DNA of 64,000 nt, taken from contig JAFYWF010000069.1 in assembly GCA_017558145.1 (NCBI GenBank), positions 1 through 64,000 on the forward strand, in the 5' to 3' direction. This DNA is from Lachnospiraceae bacterium. Lineage in GTDB: Bacteria > Bacillota > Clostridia > Lachnospirales > Lachnospiraceae. The notes beneath the pieces are model-generated. The model did not search any database. It was not told the origin of the DNA and saw only the letters and a program-made list of their open reading frames with translations. Within the stretch, counting starts at the first letter, position 1. Each line of letters opens with the position of its first letter. Shown piece by piece: positions 1-8,472 of this stretch. The position numbers and the translations under genes are program-made.

Positions 1-261
1 TAAATCTTCCGATAAAATTCCTCTTTTTAGTTCTAACGGTAGTTCTCCTCTTTCGTCGCATTCAAAATCTGATAACCATTGACCAGATCTTTGATAATCT
101 TCTAAAACAGCTATTTTTCGTTTAACCACTTCATCCATTTTCATAGATTCCGGACAATTTTCCAACACCGTCGCAACTTCTTCCATAAGTTGTTCCATTT
201 GTTCTATTCTGGTAATCACATTTTCTTCAAAAGGTTCTATTCCTGTTGCTACTCTTTTCAT
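1..261 (-). CDS. DUF4298 domain protein (N-terminal part, runs off window)
   Basis: An open frame starts at ATG 261 (MKRVATGIEPFEENVITRIE) and remains open to base 1, giving 87 residues with no stop in the window. The acidic helical sequence with a WLSDFECDERGELP stretch matches my memory of the short DUF4298 family (about 90-100 residues), whose function is unknown. It lies 15 bp after the stop of the Gfo/Idh oxidoreductase, and its ribosome site (GAGAAAGAGA) overlaps that gene's end, so the two are probably co-transcribed. Only the last few residues should be missing. Confidence 0.75.
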   Translation of the reverse strand, partial: MKRVATGIEPFEENVITRIEQMEQLMEEVATVLENCPESMKMDEVVKRKIAVLEDYQRSGQWLSDFECDERGELPLELKRGILSEDL

Positions 262-276
262 AATATCTCTTTCTCA

Positions 277-1239
277 TTATCTTAATTTCTTTTGTACTGC
301 TTCTACTACTCGAATAATCTCCACACTCATTTCTTCTCCAAGAATTGGACTTTCCAGCAAACCATCTTCTATACATTCTATAGCATGTGTTACTTCACCT
401 TCAAAATCACTTTCCATAGCAACTTCTACTTCTGTCTTACTGCCGTCTTTGTAAAGATATGCTCTATTTCCTTTCCAATATGCTGGAATCTCAAAATATC
501 CTTTGTCTCCTACTAATAAAGCTTTTCCTTTATTTTCAGCCTGATAAAACCAATTGGATCTCACATTGGCATAAATTCCATTTTCATAAAAAATATCTGT
601 ATCCATACCAAAATCACATTTGAATTCCGGATTTCTTACTGCTTCTGCCTGAAATTCCTTCATTGGTGAATCAGCATAAAAATGTGCAGCACAAATAGGA
701 TACACACCAATATCGTAAGTGCAACCACCGAAATCTTCTTTCAGCACCCAATGATCTAATGGAAGTCCATCCAGTCCTTCACTACAATACTGTGCTCTAA
801 TGGTATGAAGATTTCCAATGATTCCATCTTCAATCATATTCTTTATCTTTTTATTTAACGGTGTAAACATCGTTTTTTCCGCTTCCATAAGAAAACAGCC
901 CCGATCTCTGCCCATGGCAAAAAGTTCCCGTACCTGTTCTTCATTTTTAACCATAGGTTTTTCACAAATCACATGTTTTCCAAAAGCGAAACATAATTTA
1001 ATCTGCTCATAATGCAAGGCATTGGGTGTACAAATATATACTAAATCCACATTTGTATCCTTCAACATTTCTTCATAGCTTCCATAAGAAACTACTGCTC
1101 CATATTTATCTGCAAACTCCTTTGCTTTTTCTAAATTTCTAGAAGCAACCGCATAAAGCTTTGCTTTATCACTACTAACCACACCCTTTGCTACACGATT
1201 CGCGATATTTCCAAGACCTAAAATTGCCACATTTTTCAT
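277..1239 (-). CDS. Gfo/Idh/MocA-family NAD(P)-dependent oxidoreductase
   Basis: This 320-residue protein has an N-terminal Rossmann fold with a GLGNIANRV dinucleotide loop at residues 8-16. The family signature CEKPM follows near residue 93, with a lysine at the catalytic position, and the C-terminal alpha/beta domain begins around residue 125. These enzymes oxidise or reduce sugars, inositols or trans-dihydrodiols in the cytosol; the substrate cannot be read from the sequence. The neighbouring glycosidase-symporter operon makes a sugar substrate plausible (inference). It is followed by the DUF4298 gene at 15 bp and preceded by about 100 bp of AT-rich leader after the glycosidase terminator. 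Confidence 0.9.
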   Translation of the reverse strand: MKNVAILGLGNIANRVAKGVVSSDKAKLYAVASRNLEKAKEFADKYGAVVSYGSYEEMLKDTNVDLVYICTPNALHYEQIKLCFAFGKHVICEKPMVKNEEQVRELFAMGRDRGCFLMEAEKTMFTPLNKKIKNMIEDGIIGNLHTIRAQYCSEGLDGLPLDHWVLKEDFGGCTYDIGVYPICAAHFYADSPMKEFQAEAVRNPEFKCDFGMDTDIFYENGIYANVRSNWFYQAENKGKALLVGDKGYFEIPAYWKGNRAYLYKDGSKTEVEVAMESDFEGEVTHAIECIEDGLLESPILGEEMSVEIIRVVEAVQKKLR

Positions 1240-1337
1240 ACAATTATTCTCCAGTTATTTTTCATAATTTAGTATAGACTACTATCATTATTGCATACTT
1301 TAATCTGAATTAGCAATTGCTTTCCTATCTCTTTCAT

Positions 1338-1375
1338 ATAAAAAAGAGACGGTTTTCTTAATCCACCATCTCTTA
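1338..1375 (-). terminator. Rho-independent terminator after the GH2 gene
   Basis: The arms AAGAGAYGGT (1344-1353 and 1365-1374) form a 10-bp stem with one wobble pair around an 11-base loop. Reading on the minus strand, the stem is followed by a run of T at 1338-1343. It lies directly after the glycosidase stop codon and separates that operon from the oxidoreductase. Confidence 0.85.
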
Positions 1376-1380
1376 TCTTC

Positions 1381-3669
1381 TTATGACTTTTTATTAATTT
1401 TATTTAACTGTTTATTAAATTTCAACAACTCTTCTTTTGTAAAGTATACATTTCTCATACCAAGCATGCTGGTAAAACGAAGTACTGTTAAACCAGAAAT
1501 TAAATTCATAGTTCCAGAATCTAAATTCTGAGCAGCTTTTTTCTTCTTTTTAGGTTTTGCATCCTTTTTCTTTGAATCTTTTGGTTTCTTTTCCGCTTCT
1601 CCCATTTTCTTTGCAAGAATTAGGATAAGTTTTGCAAACCAGATTTTTCCTTTAAGAGTTTTCATAACATCCCCTAAATTATCATTTAAAGAACATTTTC
1701 CTTCTACTTCTACGATATCAAACCAGTTAAGAACTGCTCCTGCTTCTCTCAAAATGTAGTCTTGATTCATTTTATCAACTTTACGAATGATACTTTCATC
1801 TCTACATTCACCAGCAACTGCAACTAAAGTAGTTTCACCTACGTTTGGTACTTCAAAACGGAAGAAATGATCTTCTGCTGTTTTTTTCCCAACGCTTTCA
1901 CCATTTACAAACAATTCTACTTCCGGCTGATTAGAATATACCGTTACTTTTGTTACGTCCTCTACTCTATCGATGTAACGTTTGCTTGTTAGATGCACAA
2001 ATGGTTCATCAGATAACCATGCCTTATATGCATAGAAAGAGTCTTTTTTATATTTTCTATCCATAGTCATAAGACCTTTATGGTTCTGTCCGTTTTCTCC
2101 ACCTTCAGCTCTTGCATCAGCACCAAAGTCATACATGTTCCAAACATGAGTTGCCCAGATATATTTTCTTGTGAAAAGTTGCTTTATTAACTCTTCATGA
2201 TAATATGCCTGATATTCTTCTGTATAATCTCCTTGTTTTGGATTGGATGTATGCCAATTAAGAGCTTCACATCCATATTCACTAACACCAATTGGTGTGT
2301 TTGGATATTTTTTATGGAACTCATCAAACCAAGGTCCATTATCCGCTACGTTTCCACCATACCATCCAAAATAGTGGTTGTAAGAAACCACATCTGGAAT
2401 GTGAACATATTCTTCATCCATACCACAAGTAGAAATACATGCAATAACTGTAGGACGAGTTTTATCCATATCATGAACTAAATCATTTAAAATTCTATGC
2501 TGATGAATCATATCAGGATCTTTTGCACCATCCATGGTGATTTCATTAGAAAGCCCCCATACGCAAATAGATGGATGATGATAATTCTGAACAATTAATT
2601 CTTTCATCTGTAAAACAGTATTATCATTTGCTTCTGGCATATGTCTGGAAATATATGGAATTTCTGCCCAAACCACCATTCCTCTTTCATCACAAAGATC
2701 ATAGAAGAACTGATCATGTTGATAATGAGCTAAACGAATCGTATTGGCTCCCATTTCGCAAATATATTCCATGTCTTCAATATGATGTTCTGGCAATAAA
2801 GCATTTCCCATATTGAAACGGTCCTGATGACGAGATACCCCACGAAGAGGATACTCTCTACCATTTAATATAAATCCATTTTCAGGATCAATTCTAAAGC
2901 TCCGACATCCAAAACGTGCACATACTTCGTCTAAAACCATTTCTTCTCTATGAATTGCAACTTCACATGTATAAAGATAAGGATCCTTTACCCCATCCCA
3001 TAAATGAGCATTTTTGATTACAAAGTCGCATCTTAATTCTGTAGTTTCACATATATCTACTACGGTTCCATCAGCTTCTTTGATAGTACAAACTAATTTA
3101 TCACCTGTTTGAAATCCTTCTACAAAAGTTTCTATTGCTACTTTTGCATCGCTACCTTCCATTACAGGCGTCACTTTCAATCCTTTACCACCAAAGTGAT
3201 CTAAATCAAAATGTGTTGTATTTACTGCAATGACATTGACATCTCTGTAAAGACCACCATAAAAAGTAAAATCTGCTGTCTGTGGATATACTAATTCCGT
3301 TGGAGCATTATCAACTACAACTGCAATGGTATTTTCTTCTTCTAAAACATCTGTAATATTTACTCTCCAAGTAGAATAACCATTGTCATGATGTGCCATA
3401 AATTTTCCATTTACGTACACATCTGCAGAGTTATTGGCACCATTAATTTCCAAATAATAAAGTTCACCTTTTGGAAGCTCACTTTTTTTCAATTCTTTCA
3501 TATAACAACAAGATCCACGGAAGTAATCATTTCCCCCATCTTGTCCATCAAATGCATTCCATGTATGAGGAATATTCACACTTTCTGCATTTTCAGATAC
3601 TACAGATGAAATATCTGCAGTATCCTTGTAAAACATCCAATTTTTATTAATATTTAAAATGTTTCTCAT
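1381..3669 (-). CDS. Glycoside hydrolase family 2 (beta-galactosidase/beta-glucuronidase type) with Lys-rich tail
   Basis: This is a retaining exo-beta-glycosidase of the GH2 fold: jelly-roll N-terminus, immunoglobulin-like domain, then a TIM barrel. The acid/base is Glu376 in WGLSNEI and the nucleophile is Glu464 in GVSEYG. No signal peptide is visible, so it should act in the cytosol on sugar imported by the adjacent GPH symporter; the two genes overlap by one base (TAATG). After the barrel a roughly 110-residue C-terminal segment carries a hydrophobic helix and a strongly lysine-rich linker (about residues 693-711), which is not part of the GH2 core. The divergent AraC-type gene is the likely regulator. 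Galactoside versus glucuronide specificity is not decided by what I can see. Confidence 0.92.
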   Translation of the reverse strand: MRNILNINKNWMFYKDTADISSVVSENAESVNIPHTWNAFDGQDGGNDYFRGSCCYMKELKKSELPKGELYYLEINGANNSADVYVNGKFMAHHDNGYSTWRVNITDVLEEENTIAVVVDNAPTELVYPQTADFTFYGGLYRDVNVIAVNTTHFDLDHFGGKGLKVTPVMEGSDAKVAIETFVEGFQTGDKLVCTIKEADGTVVDICETTELRCDFVIKNAHLWDGVKDPYLYTCEVAIHREEMVLDEVCARFGCRSFRIDPENGFILNGREYPLRGVSRHQDRFNMGNALLPEHHIEDMEYICEMGANTIRLAHYQHDQFFYDLCDERGMVVWAEIPYISRHMPEANDNTVLQMKELIVQNYHHPSICVWGLSNEITMDGAKDPDMIHQHRILNDLVHDMDKTRPTVIACISTCGMDEEYVHIPDVVSYNHYFGWYGGNVADNGPWFDEFHKKYPNTPIGVSEYGCEALNWHTSNPKQGDYTEEYQAYYHEELIKQLFTRKYIWATHVWNMYDFGADARAEGGENGQNHKGLMTMDRKYKKDSFYAYKAWLSDEPFVHLTSKRYIDRVEDVTKVTVYSNQPEVELFVNGESVGKKTAEDHFFRFEVPNVGETTLVAVAGECRDESIIRKVDKMNQDYILREAGAVLNWFDIVEVEGKCSLNDNLGDVMKTLKGKIWFAKLILILAKKMGEAEKKPKDSKKKDAKPKKKKKAAQNLDSGTMNLISGLTVLRFTSMLGMRNVYFTKEELLKFNKQLNKINKKS

Positions 3670-5063
3670 TAAGCAACACCTTTTCTACCCTTTAATACGT
3701 TTGTGTTTTCTAATACTTTCTTTTTGCTTAATGGATATACAAAAAGAAGTGTTACCCCAACAATAATATAAAGAATCGCAGGTACTACTGTTGCAATTGC
3801 ATAAATTCCACTTAAAACTTCTGGAGCCTGTCCTGTTACAGAACCTTCTGCATAACCAATCCAAGCTAAAGACCATCCACCAAGAGCACTTGCTATAGCC
3901 TGACCTAATTTACGTGCAAAAGAACATACTGCATAAATAGTTCCATCTTCACGTACATTGGTACGTACTTCCTGATCATCAATAACGTCACTGATGAACG
4001 CCCAGATAATTAAGTTAAATAAACCAAATCCAAGCAAACCAATAATATTAACTGCTACATACAACCACATGTTGCTTGTTTTTACGAAGAATAAGAATAA
4101 AAATGCTACTGCGCCAGAAACTGCTGCAAAAACACCCAATTCTTTTTTACCAAATTTACGGGACAATGGAACTGCCATAGGTGCAAGAATTAATGCTGGT
4201 GCAATACCTGCTGCATTCATAACAGTAAGTCCCATTGTATTTGCAAAATAATCTTTAAAGATATAATTATTAATTGTCTGGTTTAACATCTGTGCTCCCA
4301 AGAAGCAAATGTAAACAATAGAAAGACCAATTAAAGCTTTGTTAGATGCAAGAGCTTTTAAAGTATCTTTAAATGATACACTCTGAGCGCTTTCTGTTAC
4401 CTGCATACGTTCTGTACACATAAAATAACATGCAACGTAGCAAATAACTGCTAAAACAGACATTACAAGTGCAATAACAGGGAACATTTCAGCATTTGCA
4501 ATTTTTGTTCCATCTTCTAATGTTTTATAAAGGAATGTAGGCATTACTACCCCTACAATAATTTGTGGAATCAAGGATCCTACTCCACGGAAAGTAGAAA
4601 GTGAAGCTCTATCATCTGCTTCCGTACTCATTACAGATGCCATAGATCCATATGGAATATTGATGGCTGTATAACAAACACTTCCCCATAATAAATATGT
4701 AACAAACATATAAACAACTCTAAGTGTCATTGGTGCATCCATAATAAAAGTCTGATACATCAAAAAGGACGCTACAGCAACCGGACCACAGGCACGTAAT
4801 AACCATGGTCTAAATTTACCATTTTTTGTTGCTTTTGTTTTATCTGCAATTCTTCCCATTGCAGTGTCTGTAAACGCATCAACAATTCTGGCAACTAAAA
4901 ACATAGTTCCTACTAAACCGGCATTGATTCCTAAAACGTCTGTGTAAAACACGGTTAAAAATAAACTTGCAAAAATAAATGTAAAATCATTTGCAATATT
5001 CCCTAACATATAACCAACTTTGTCTCTCCATCCAAATGGATGAATTATTTTTTGATTACTCAT
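3669..5063 (-). CDS. GPH-family sugar:cation symporter (MFS)
   Basis: About 464 residues with 12 hydrophobic segments. The N-terminus (HPFGWRDKVGYMLGNIANDF) is typical of the glycoside-pentoside-hexuronide:cation symporter family. It probably imports the glycoside cleaved by the downstream GH2 enzyme. I choose ATG 5063 rather than an upstream TTG at 5081, because AGAGGAAG lies 8-9 bases before the ATG and would sit inside the longer reading. Its TAA shares one base with the GH2 start, indicating translational coupling. Transcription is likely driven from the AT-rich divergent region next to the AraC gene. Confidence 0.92.
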   Translation of the reverse strand: MSNQKIIHPFGWRDKVGYMLGNIANDFTFIFASLFLTVFYTDVLGINAGLVGTMFLVARIVDAFTDTAMGRIADKTKATKNGKFRPWLLRACGPVAVASFLMYQTFIMDAPMTLRVVYMFVTYLLWGSVCYTAINIPYGSMASVMSTEADDRASLSTFRGVGSLIPQIIVGVVMPTFLYKTLEDGTKIANAEMFPVIALVMSVLAVICYVACYFMCTERMQVTESAQSVSFKDTLKALASNKALIGLSIVYICFLGAQMLNQTINNYIFKDYFANTMGLTVMNAAGIAPALILAPMAVPLSRKFGKKELGVFAAVSGAVAFLFLFFVKTSNMWLYVAVNIIGLLGFGLFNLIIWAFISDVIDDQEVRTNVREDGTIYAVCSFARKLGQAIASALGGWSLAWIGYAEGSVTGQAPEVLSGIYAIATVVPAILYIIVGVTLLFVYPLSKKKVLENTNVLKGRKGVA

Positions 5064-5233
5064 AATAATACTTCCTCTCAATCTTTAGAATTTTTACTAT
5101 CATTATGGTAATCTAAATTCATATTTTTTATAATAACAATATTTCTACATTTTGTATTATTTTTAGTTTATATTGATTTTTTCTAATATTTTTACAATAA
5201 TATAAACATCTTTGTATTTAGAAAGGGGTTCAT
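5064..5233. promoter_or_regulatory. Divergent promoter region between GPH symporter and AraC regulator
   Basis: 170 bp, very AT-rich, separate the two divergent starts. A TTGATT near 5176 followed by AATAAT/TAATAT near 5200 could be a plus-strand promoter for the regulator, but the match is weak. No clear AraC half-site repeat was found by eye. The regulator's ribosome site is AGAAAGGGG before ATG 5234. Confidence 0.4.
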
Positions 5234-6454
5234 ATGAATTTCCAATCAGAATTAACATTTATGATGAATGTTTTAGAAAATATGCATATTCCTGTATCTA
5301 TCTTAGAGGAACCTTTTGAAAATGCACATATTCATGATTTTGGAATACGAAAAATTCTACATCCTGATATTGATTATGTAAAATATATAAAACATTTTTG
5401 TTCTTCTTGTCATTCCCATGTAATTTATAAAGCACACGATGAATTTTTGTTTCAATATATGATACTTAAACTTCCTAAAGATGACCTTTCCTGTCTTCTT
5501 ATAGGTCCATACACTTTAACAGCCTGGGATGAAAATATATTATTAAATAAAGCACAGGATTTTCACATTTCACCGGATAATTATTTACAATTTCGTGAAT
5601 GCTATACTCATGTTCCTTTAGTGACCGATTCTTCCTTTCTTTTTACTTTAATTAATACATTTGCAACACAAATATGGGGTTCCATAAATGCATTTACCAT
5701 GGAAGAACTTACTAATTTCCAGCCATTTCAAGAAGAAACAAAACAAGAATTTGCATATGATTCTAACTCTCTGTTATCCTCTATGAATTATATTGAACAA
5801 AAATTTCATGCTGAAGCAGAGATGATGCAAATTGTTTCCCATGGTCAACTTCACAAACTAGAAATGTACTCACATTTGATTCATCTTCAAAACACAGAAA
5901 ATCGTCTAGGGGACCGTGTAAGAAATGCAAAAAATTACGCAATCATTATGAATACCTTACTTAGGAAAGCTGCAGAAACAGGTGCTGTTCATCCCATTCA
6001 TATTGATCGAGTCTCTTCTGATTTTGCAAAAAAAATAGAATTACAAACTTCTGAAGCAAGTATTACTTCACTGATTCGAGATATGGCAAGAAAATATACT
6101 CTTTTGGTAAAAAATCATTCCTTACAAGGATATTCCAATTTAGTGCGAAAAGCCTTAATTCATATCGATCTGGATTTATCTGCTGACCTAACTTTAAGCA
6201 CTATCGCTCATCTAGTCGATGTAAATCCTAGTTATCTTTCTACTGTATTTAAAAAAGAAACCGGACAGACGCTAACTGAATATGTAACTTGCAAACGAAT
6301 GGAACACGCAATTTTTCTATTAAATTCTACAGAATTACAAATTCAAACAATAGCACAATATTGCGGTATTCCTGATGTGTGTTATTTTACAAAAACTTTT
6401 AAAAAACACGTGGGTAAATCTCCAACAGAATATAAAAACAATATTATGAAATAA
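5234..6454 (+). CDS. AraC-family transcriptional regulator
   Basis: This 406-residue protein ends in a two-helix-turn-helix AraC/XylS domain (about residues 305-402, including LSTIAHLVDVNPSYLSTVFKK and a second helix pair ending HVGKSPTEYK). The N-terminal 300 residues are a sensor region of a type common in Lachnospiraceae regulators; it contains a CSSCHSH cluster near residue 56 that might bind metal (inference). Divergent placement next to the GPH symporter and GH2 glycosidase suggests it activates that operon in response to the sugar. The start follows an AAAGGGG ribosome site. Confidence 0.9.
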   Translation: MNFQSELTFMMNVLENMHIPVSILEEPFENAHIHDFGIRKILHPDIDYVKYIKHFCSSCHSHVIYKAHDEFLFQYMILKLPKDDLSCLLIGPYTLTAWDENILLNKAQDFHISPDNYLQFRECYTHVPLVTDSSFLFTLINTFATQIWGSINAFTMEELTNFQPFQEETKQEFAYDSNSLLSSMNYIEQKFHAEAEMMQIVSHGQLHKLEMYSHLIHLQNTENRLGDRVRNAKNYAIIMNTLLRKAAETGAVHPIHIDRVSSDFAKKIELQTSEASITSLIRDMARKYTLLVKNHSLQGYSNLVRKALIHIDLDLSADLTLSTIAHLVDVNPSYLSTVFKKETGQTLTEYVTCKRMEHAIFLLNSTELQIQTIAQYCGIPDVCYFTKTFKKHVGKSPTEYKNNIMK

Positions 6455-6455
6455 A

Positions 6456-6487
6456 AAACTGCCATGATAATTCATGACAGTTTTTTT
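6456..6487. terminator. Bidirectional terminator between convergent genes
   Basis: Arms AAACTGCCATGA and TCATGACAGTTT form a 12-bp stem with one mismatch. The stem is flanked by A-tracts on the left and T-tracts on the right, so it can serve both the araC-type gene (+) and the NSS symporter (-). Confidence 0.85.
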
Positions 6488-6489
6488 AT

Positions 6490-7845
6490 TTATACAAGTC
6501 CCATTATTAAAATAAATAAGATAATCGCCGGAAGAACAAAGGTCATATATGGTCTCATCCAATTTGCAACTTTAAAACCAGTACCCTCATTAGCTTCTGC
6601 TACAAATTTATCCCAGCCCCATCCATAACGGGTTACACAGAATAATACATAAATTAAAGAACCACAAGGTAATAAAAGATTACTTACAATAAAGTCTTCC
6701 ACATCCATGATTCCACTTCCAGGTCCTAACGGCTGAATAAAACTTAATACATTAAATCCAAGAATACATGGTAATGAAAGCACAAATAAGGAAATACCAT
6801 TGATGAGACAACTTTTCTTTCTTTCCCATCCGAATAATTCACAGGAACAAGAAATAATATTTTCAAATACTGCAATTACCGTAGAAAATGCTGCAAATGT
6901 CATAAATACAAAGAACAATGTTCCCCACAATCTTCCCATTGGAATGTTGTTGAAAATATTAGGCAACGTAATAAAAATCAAGCTTGGACCACTGTCCGGT
7001 TGTACCCCATAAGCAAAACAAGCAGGGAAAATAATAAGACCAGAGGAAATAGCAACAAACGTATCTAAAATAGCCACTCGTACAGACTCTCCCATCAACG
7101 CCCTTTCTTTTCCTATATAACTACCAAAAATAGCCATGGAACCAATGCCCAGACTTAACGTAAAGAAAGCCTGATTCATAGCACCTACCACTACTTCACC
7201 AATCCCGATTTCCTTCATTTTATTTAAATCGGGTTTTAAATAAAATTCCAAACCGGCTTTTCCGCCATCCATAAAAATACTGTTAAATGCCAGAACTACC
7301 ATGATTACCATTAACGCAACCATCATAATCTTAGTTAATTTTTCTACTCCGTTTTGTAATCCCATGGAATTAATAGCAAAACCAATAACTACTACAATAG
7401 CCATATAAACAATTAAAGTAACCGGATTAGCCAACATATCACTAAATACATTAGCAACACCTGTGGCATCTTTTCCTACAAAGCTTCCGCGTGCCATTTC
7501 CACAAAATACTGCACCATCCATCCACAAACAGTGGTATAAAACATCATTAAAATATAGTTACCTGCCATAGCCAAATATCCGTGGATATACCATTTACTT
7601 CCCTTTGGTGCCAAAGCTTCATATAATTTTACAGGACTCTTACGGCTTGCACGTCCTAATGCAAATTCCATAGTCATTACCGGAACACCTAATACAATTA
7701 AGAAGAATATGTAAATTAATACAAATGCTCCTCCACCGTATTGTCCACACATATAAGGAAACTTCCATACATTTCCAATTCCTATAGCGCAGCCCGCACT
7801 TAAAAGTAGAAACCCCAAACGGCTCCCTAATTTTTCTCTTTCCAT
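6490..7845 (-). CDS. Sodium-dependent transporter, NSS/SNF family
   Basis: A 451-residue membrane protein that opens with the family hallmark: LGFLLLSAGCAIGIGN and then WKFPYMCGQYGGGAF, the unwound helix-1 Na+/substrate site. About eleven hydrophobic helices follow, the usual number for bacterial LeuT/MhsT-type carriers. It takes up amino acids or related amines with Na+ across the cytoplasmic membrane; the substrate is unknown. The start is fixed by GAGGAG 9 bases upstream of ATG 7845. It appears monocistronic. Confidence 0.92.
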   Translation of the reverse strand: MEREKLGSRLGFLLLSAGCAIGIGNVWKFPYMCGQYGGGAFVLIYIFFLIVLGVPVMTMEFALGRASRKSPVKLYEALAPKGSKWYIHGYLAMAGNYILMMFYTTVCGWMVQYFVEMARGSFVGKDATGVANVFSDMLANPVTLIVYMAIVVVIGFAINSMGLQNGVEKLTKIMMVALMVIMVVLAFNSIFMDGGKAGLEFYLKPDLNKMKEIGIGEVVVGAMNQAFFTLSLGIGSMAIFGSYIGKERALMGESVRVAILDTFVAISSGLIIFPACFAYGVQPDSGPSLIFITLPNIFNNIPMGRLWGTLFFVFMTFAAFSTVIAVFENIISCSCELFGWERKKSCLINGISLFVLSLPCILGFNVLSFIQPLGPGSGIMDVEDFIVSNLLLPCGSLIYVLFCVTRYGWGWDKFVAEANEGTGFKVANWMRPYMTFVLPAIILFILIMGLV

Positions 7846-8034
7846 ACTTTGTTACTCCTCAATATCTCATAATATATTTATATTCAAAATTGCCATTCAC
7901 TTAATCACTTCAAACTTCAAAACTTTAAATGCATAAAGTGAACATACTGCTACAGTATACATGCAATCTAAATAAATAACAAGACAAAATATCGTTTTTC
8001 TAACTATTTCGACATACTTTTTGGCACAAAAACA

Positions 8035-8199
8035 GCTGTTGCAAAATAAACAGTAAAAGGATTTTAGATATCCAACTTGTACGCATCTGTGAGACATTGT
8101 ACATTGAAGAGCGGACTTTAGTCCGATATTCAAGTACAATGTAACGAACAGCAAGCGAACAAGGGATACTAAAATCCGGTACTGATATTTTGCAACAGC
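8035..8199. repeat. 165-bp palindromic MITE-like element
   Basis: The element begins GCTGTTGCAAAATA and ends with its inverted copy. Similarity continues inward on both sides: GGATTTTAG/CTAAAATCC, then CTTGTWCGC, then ACATTGTACATTGAA against TTCAAGTACAATGT, and finally CGGACT-TT-AGTCCG at the centre (8112-8125). The whole element is therefore a nested imperfect palindrome able to form one long hairpin. It has no ORF of its own. It fills the otherwise empty 378-bp gap 7846-8223, and I see no second copy in this window. Confidence 0.7.
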
Positions 8200-8223
8200 C
8201 ACTTTTATGATAATAAATAGATT

Positions 8224-8460
8224 TTACTTTCTTCCTAAATCTTTCAATCCATCAAACAAATCCAAGTCAGACTGACATACTTTTAAATTAGTGGTTAATT
8301 TTTCCCCATTGGGCTTAGTTACCGTAATCTCAAAAACAGTATCTACTTCCACTCCCTTGCCAAATGCAGCTTTACAAAAAGAGAAGAATTTCGGATGATT
8401 TTTCTCAAACTGATTTTTTGCTGCCATCATTTTCATCATTGCACCCATATCCATGCCCAT
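8224..8460 (-). CDS. Small Met-rich N-terminus protein, unknown function
   Basis: 78 residues, starting MGMDMGAMMKMMAAKNQFEK and continuing into a beta-rich segment (VFEITVTKPNGEKLTTNLKV) and a C-terminal LFDGLKDL helix. I do not recognise a named family, although it looks like a compact folded domain rather than a spurious frame. AGGAGG, directly after the stop of the FGGY kinase, gives it a strong ribosome site, and the two are only 12 bp apart, so it is co-expressed with the kinase. Confidence 0.75.
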   Translation of the reverse strand: MGMDMGAMMKMMAAKNQFEKNHPKFFSFCKAAFGKGVEVDTVFEITVTKPNGEKLTTNLKVCQSDLDLFDGLKDLGRK

Positions 8461-8472
8461 ACTCTTATCCTC

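Noticed and set aside
7897..8202. 101-residue minus-strand open frame with many Cys, spanning the palindromic element
   Set aside because: No ribosome site, odd composition, and it reads straight through the inverted-repeat element; explained by the repeat, not by a gene.
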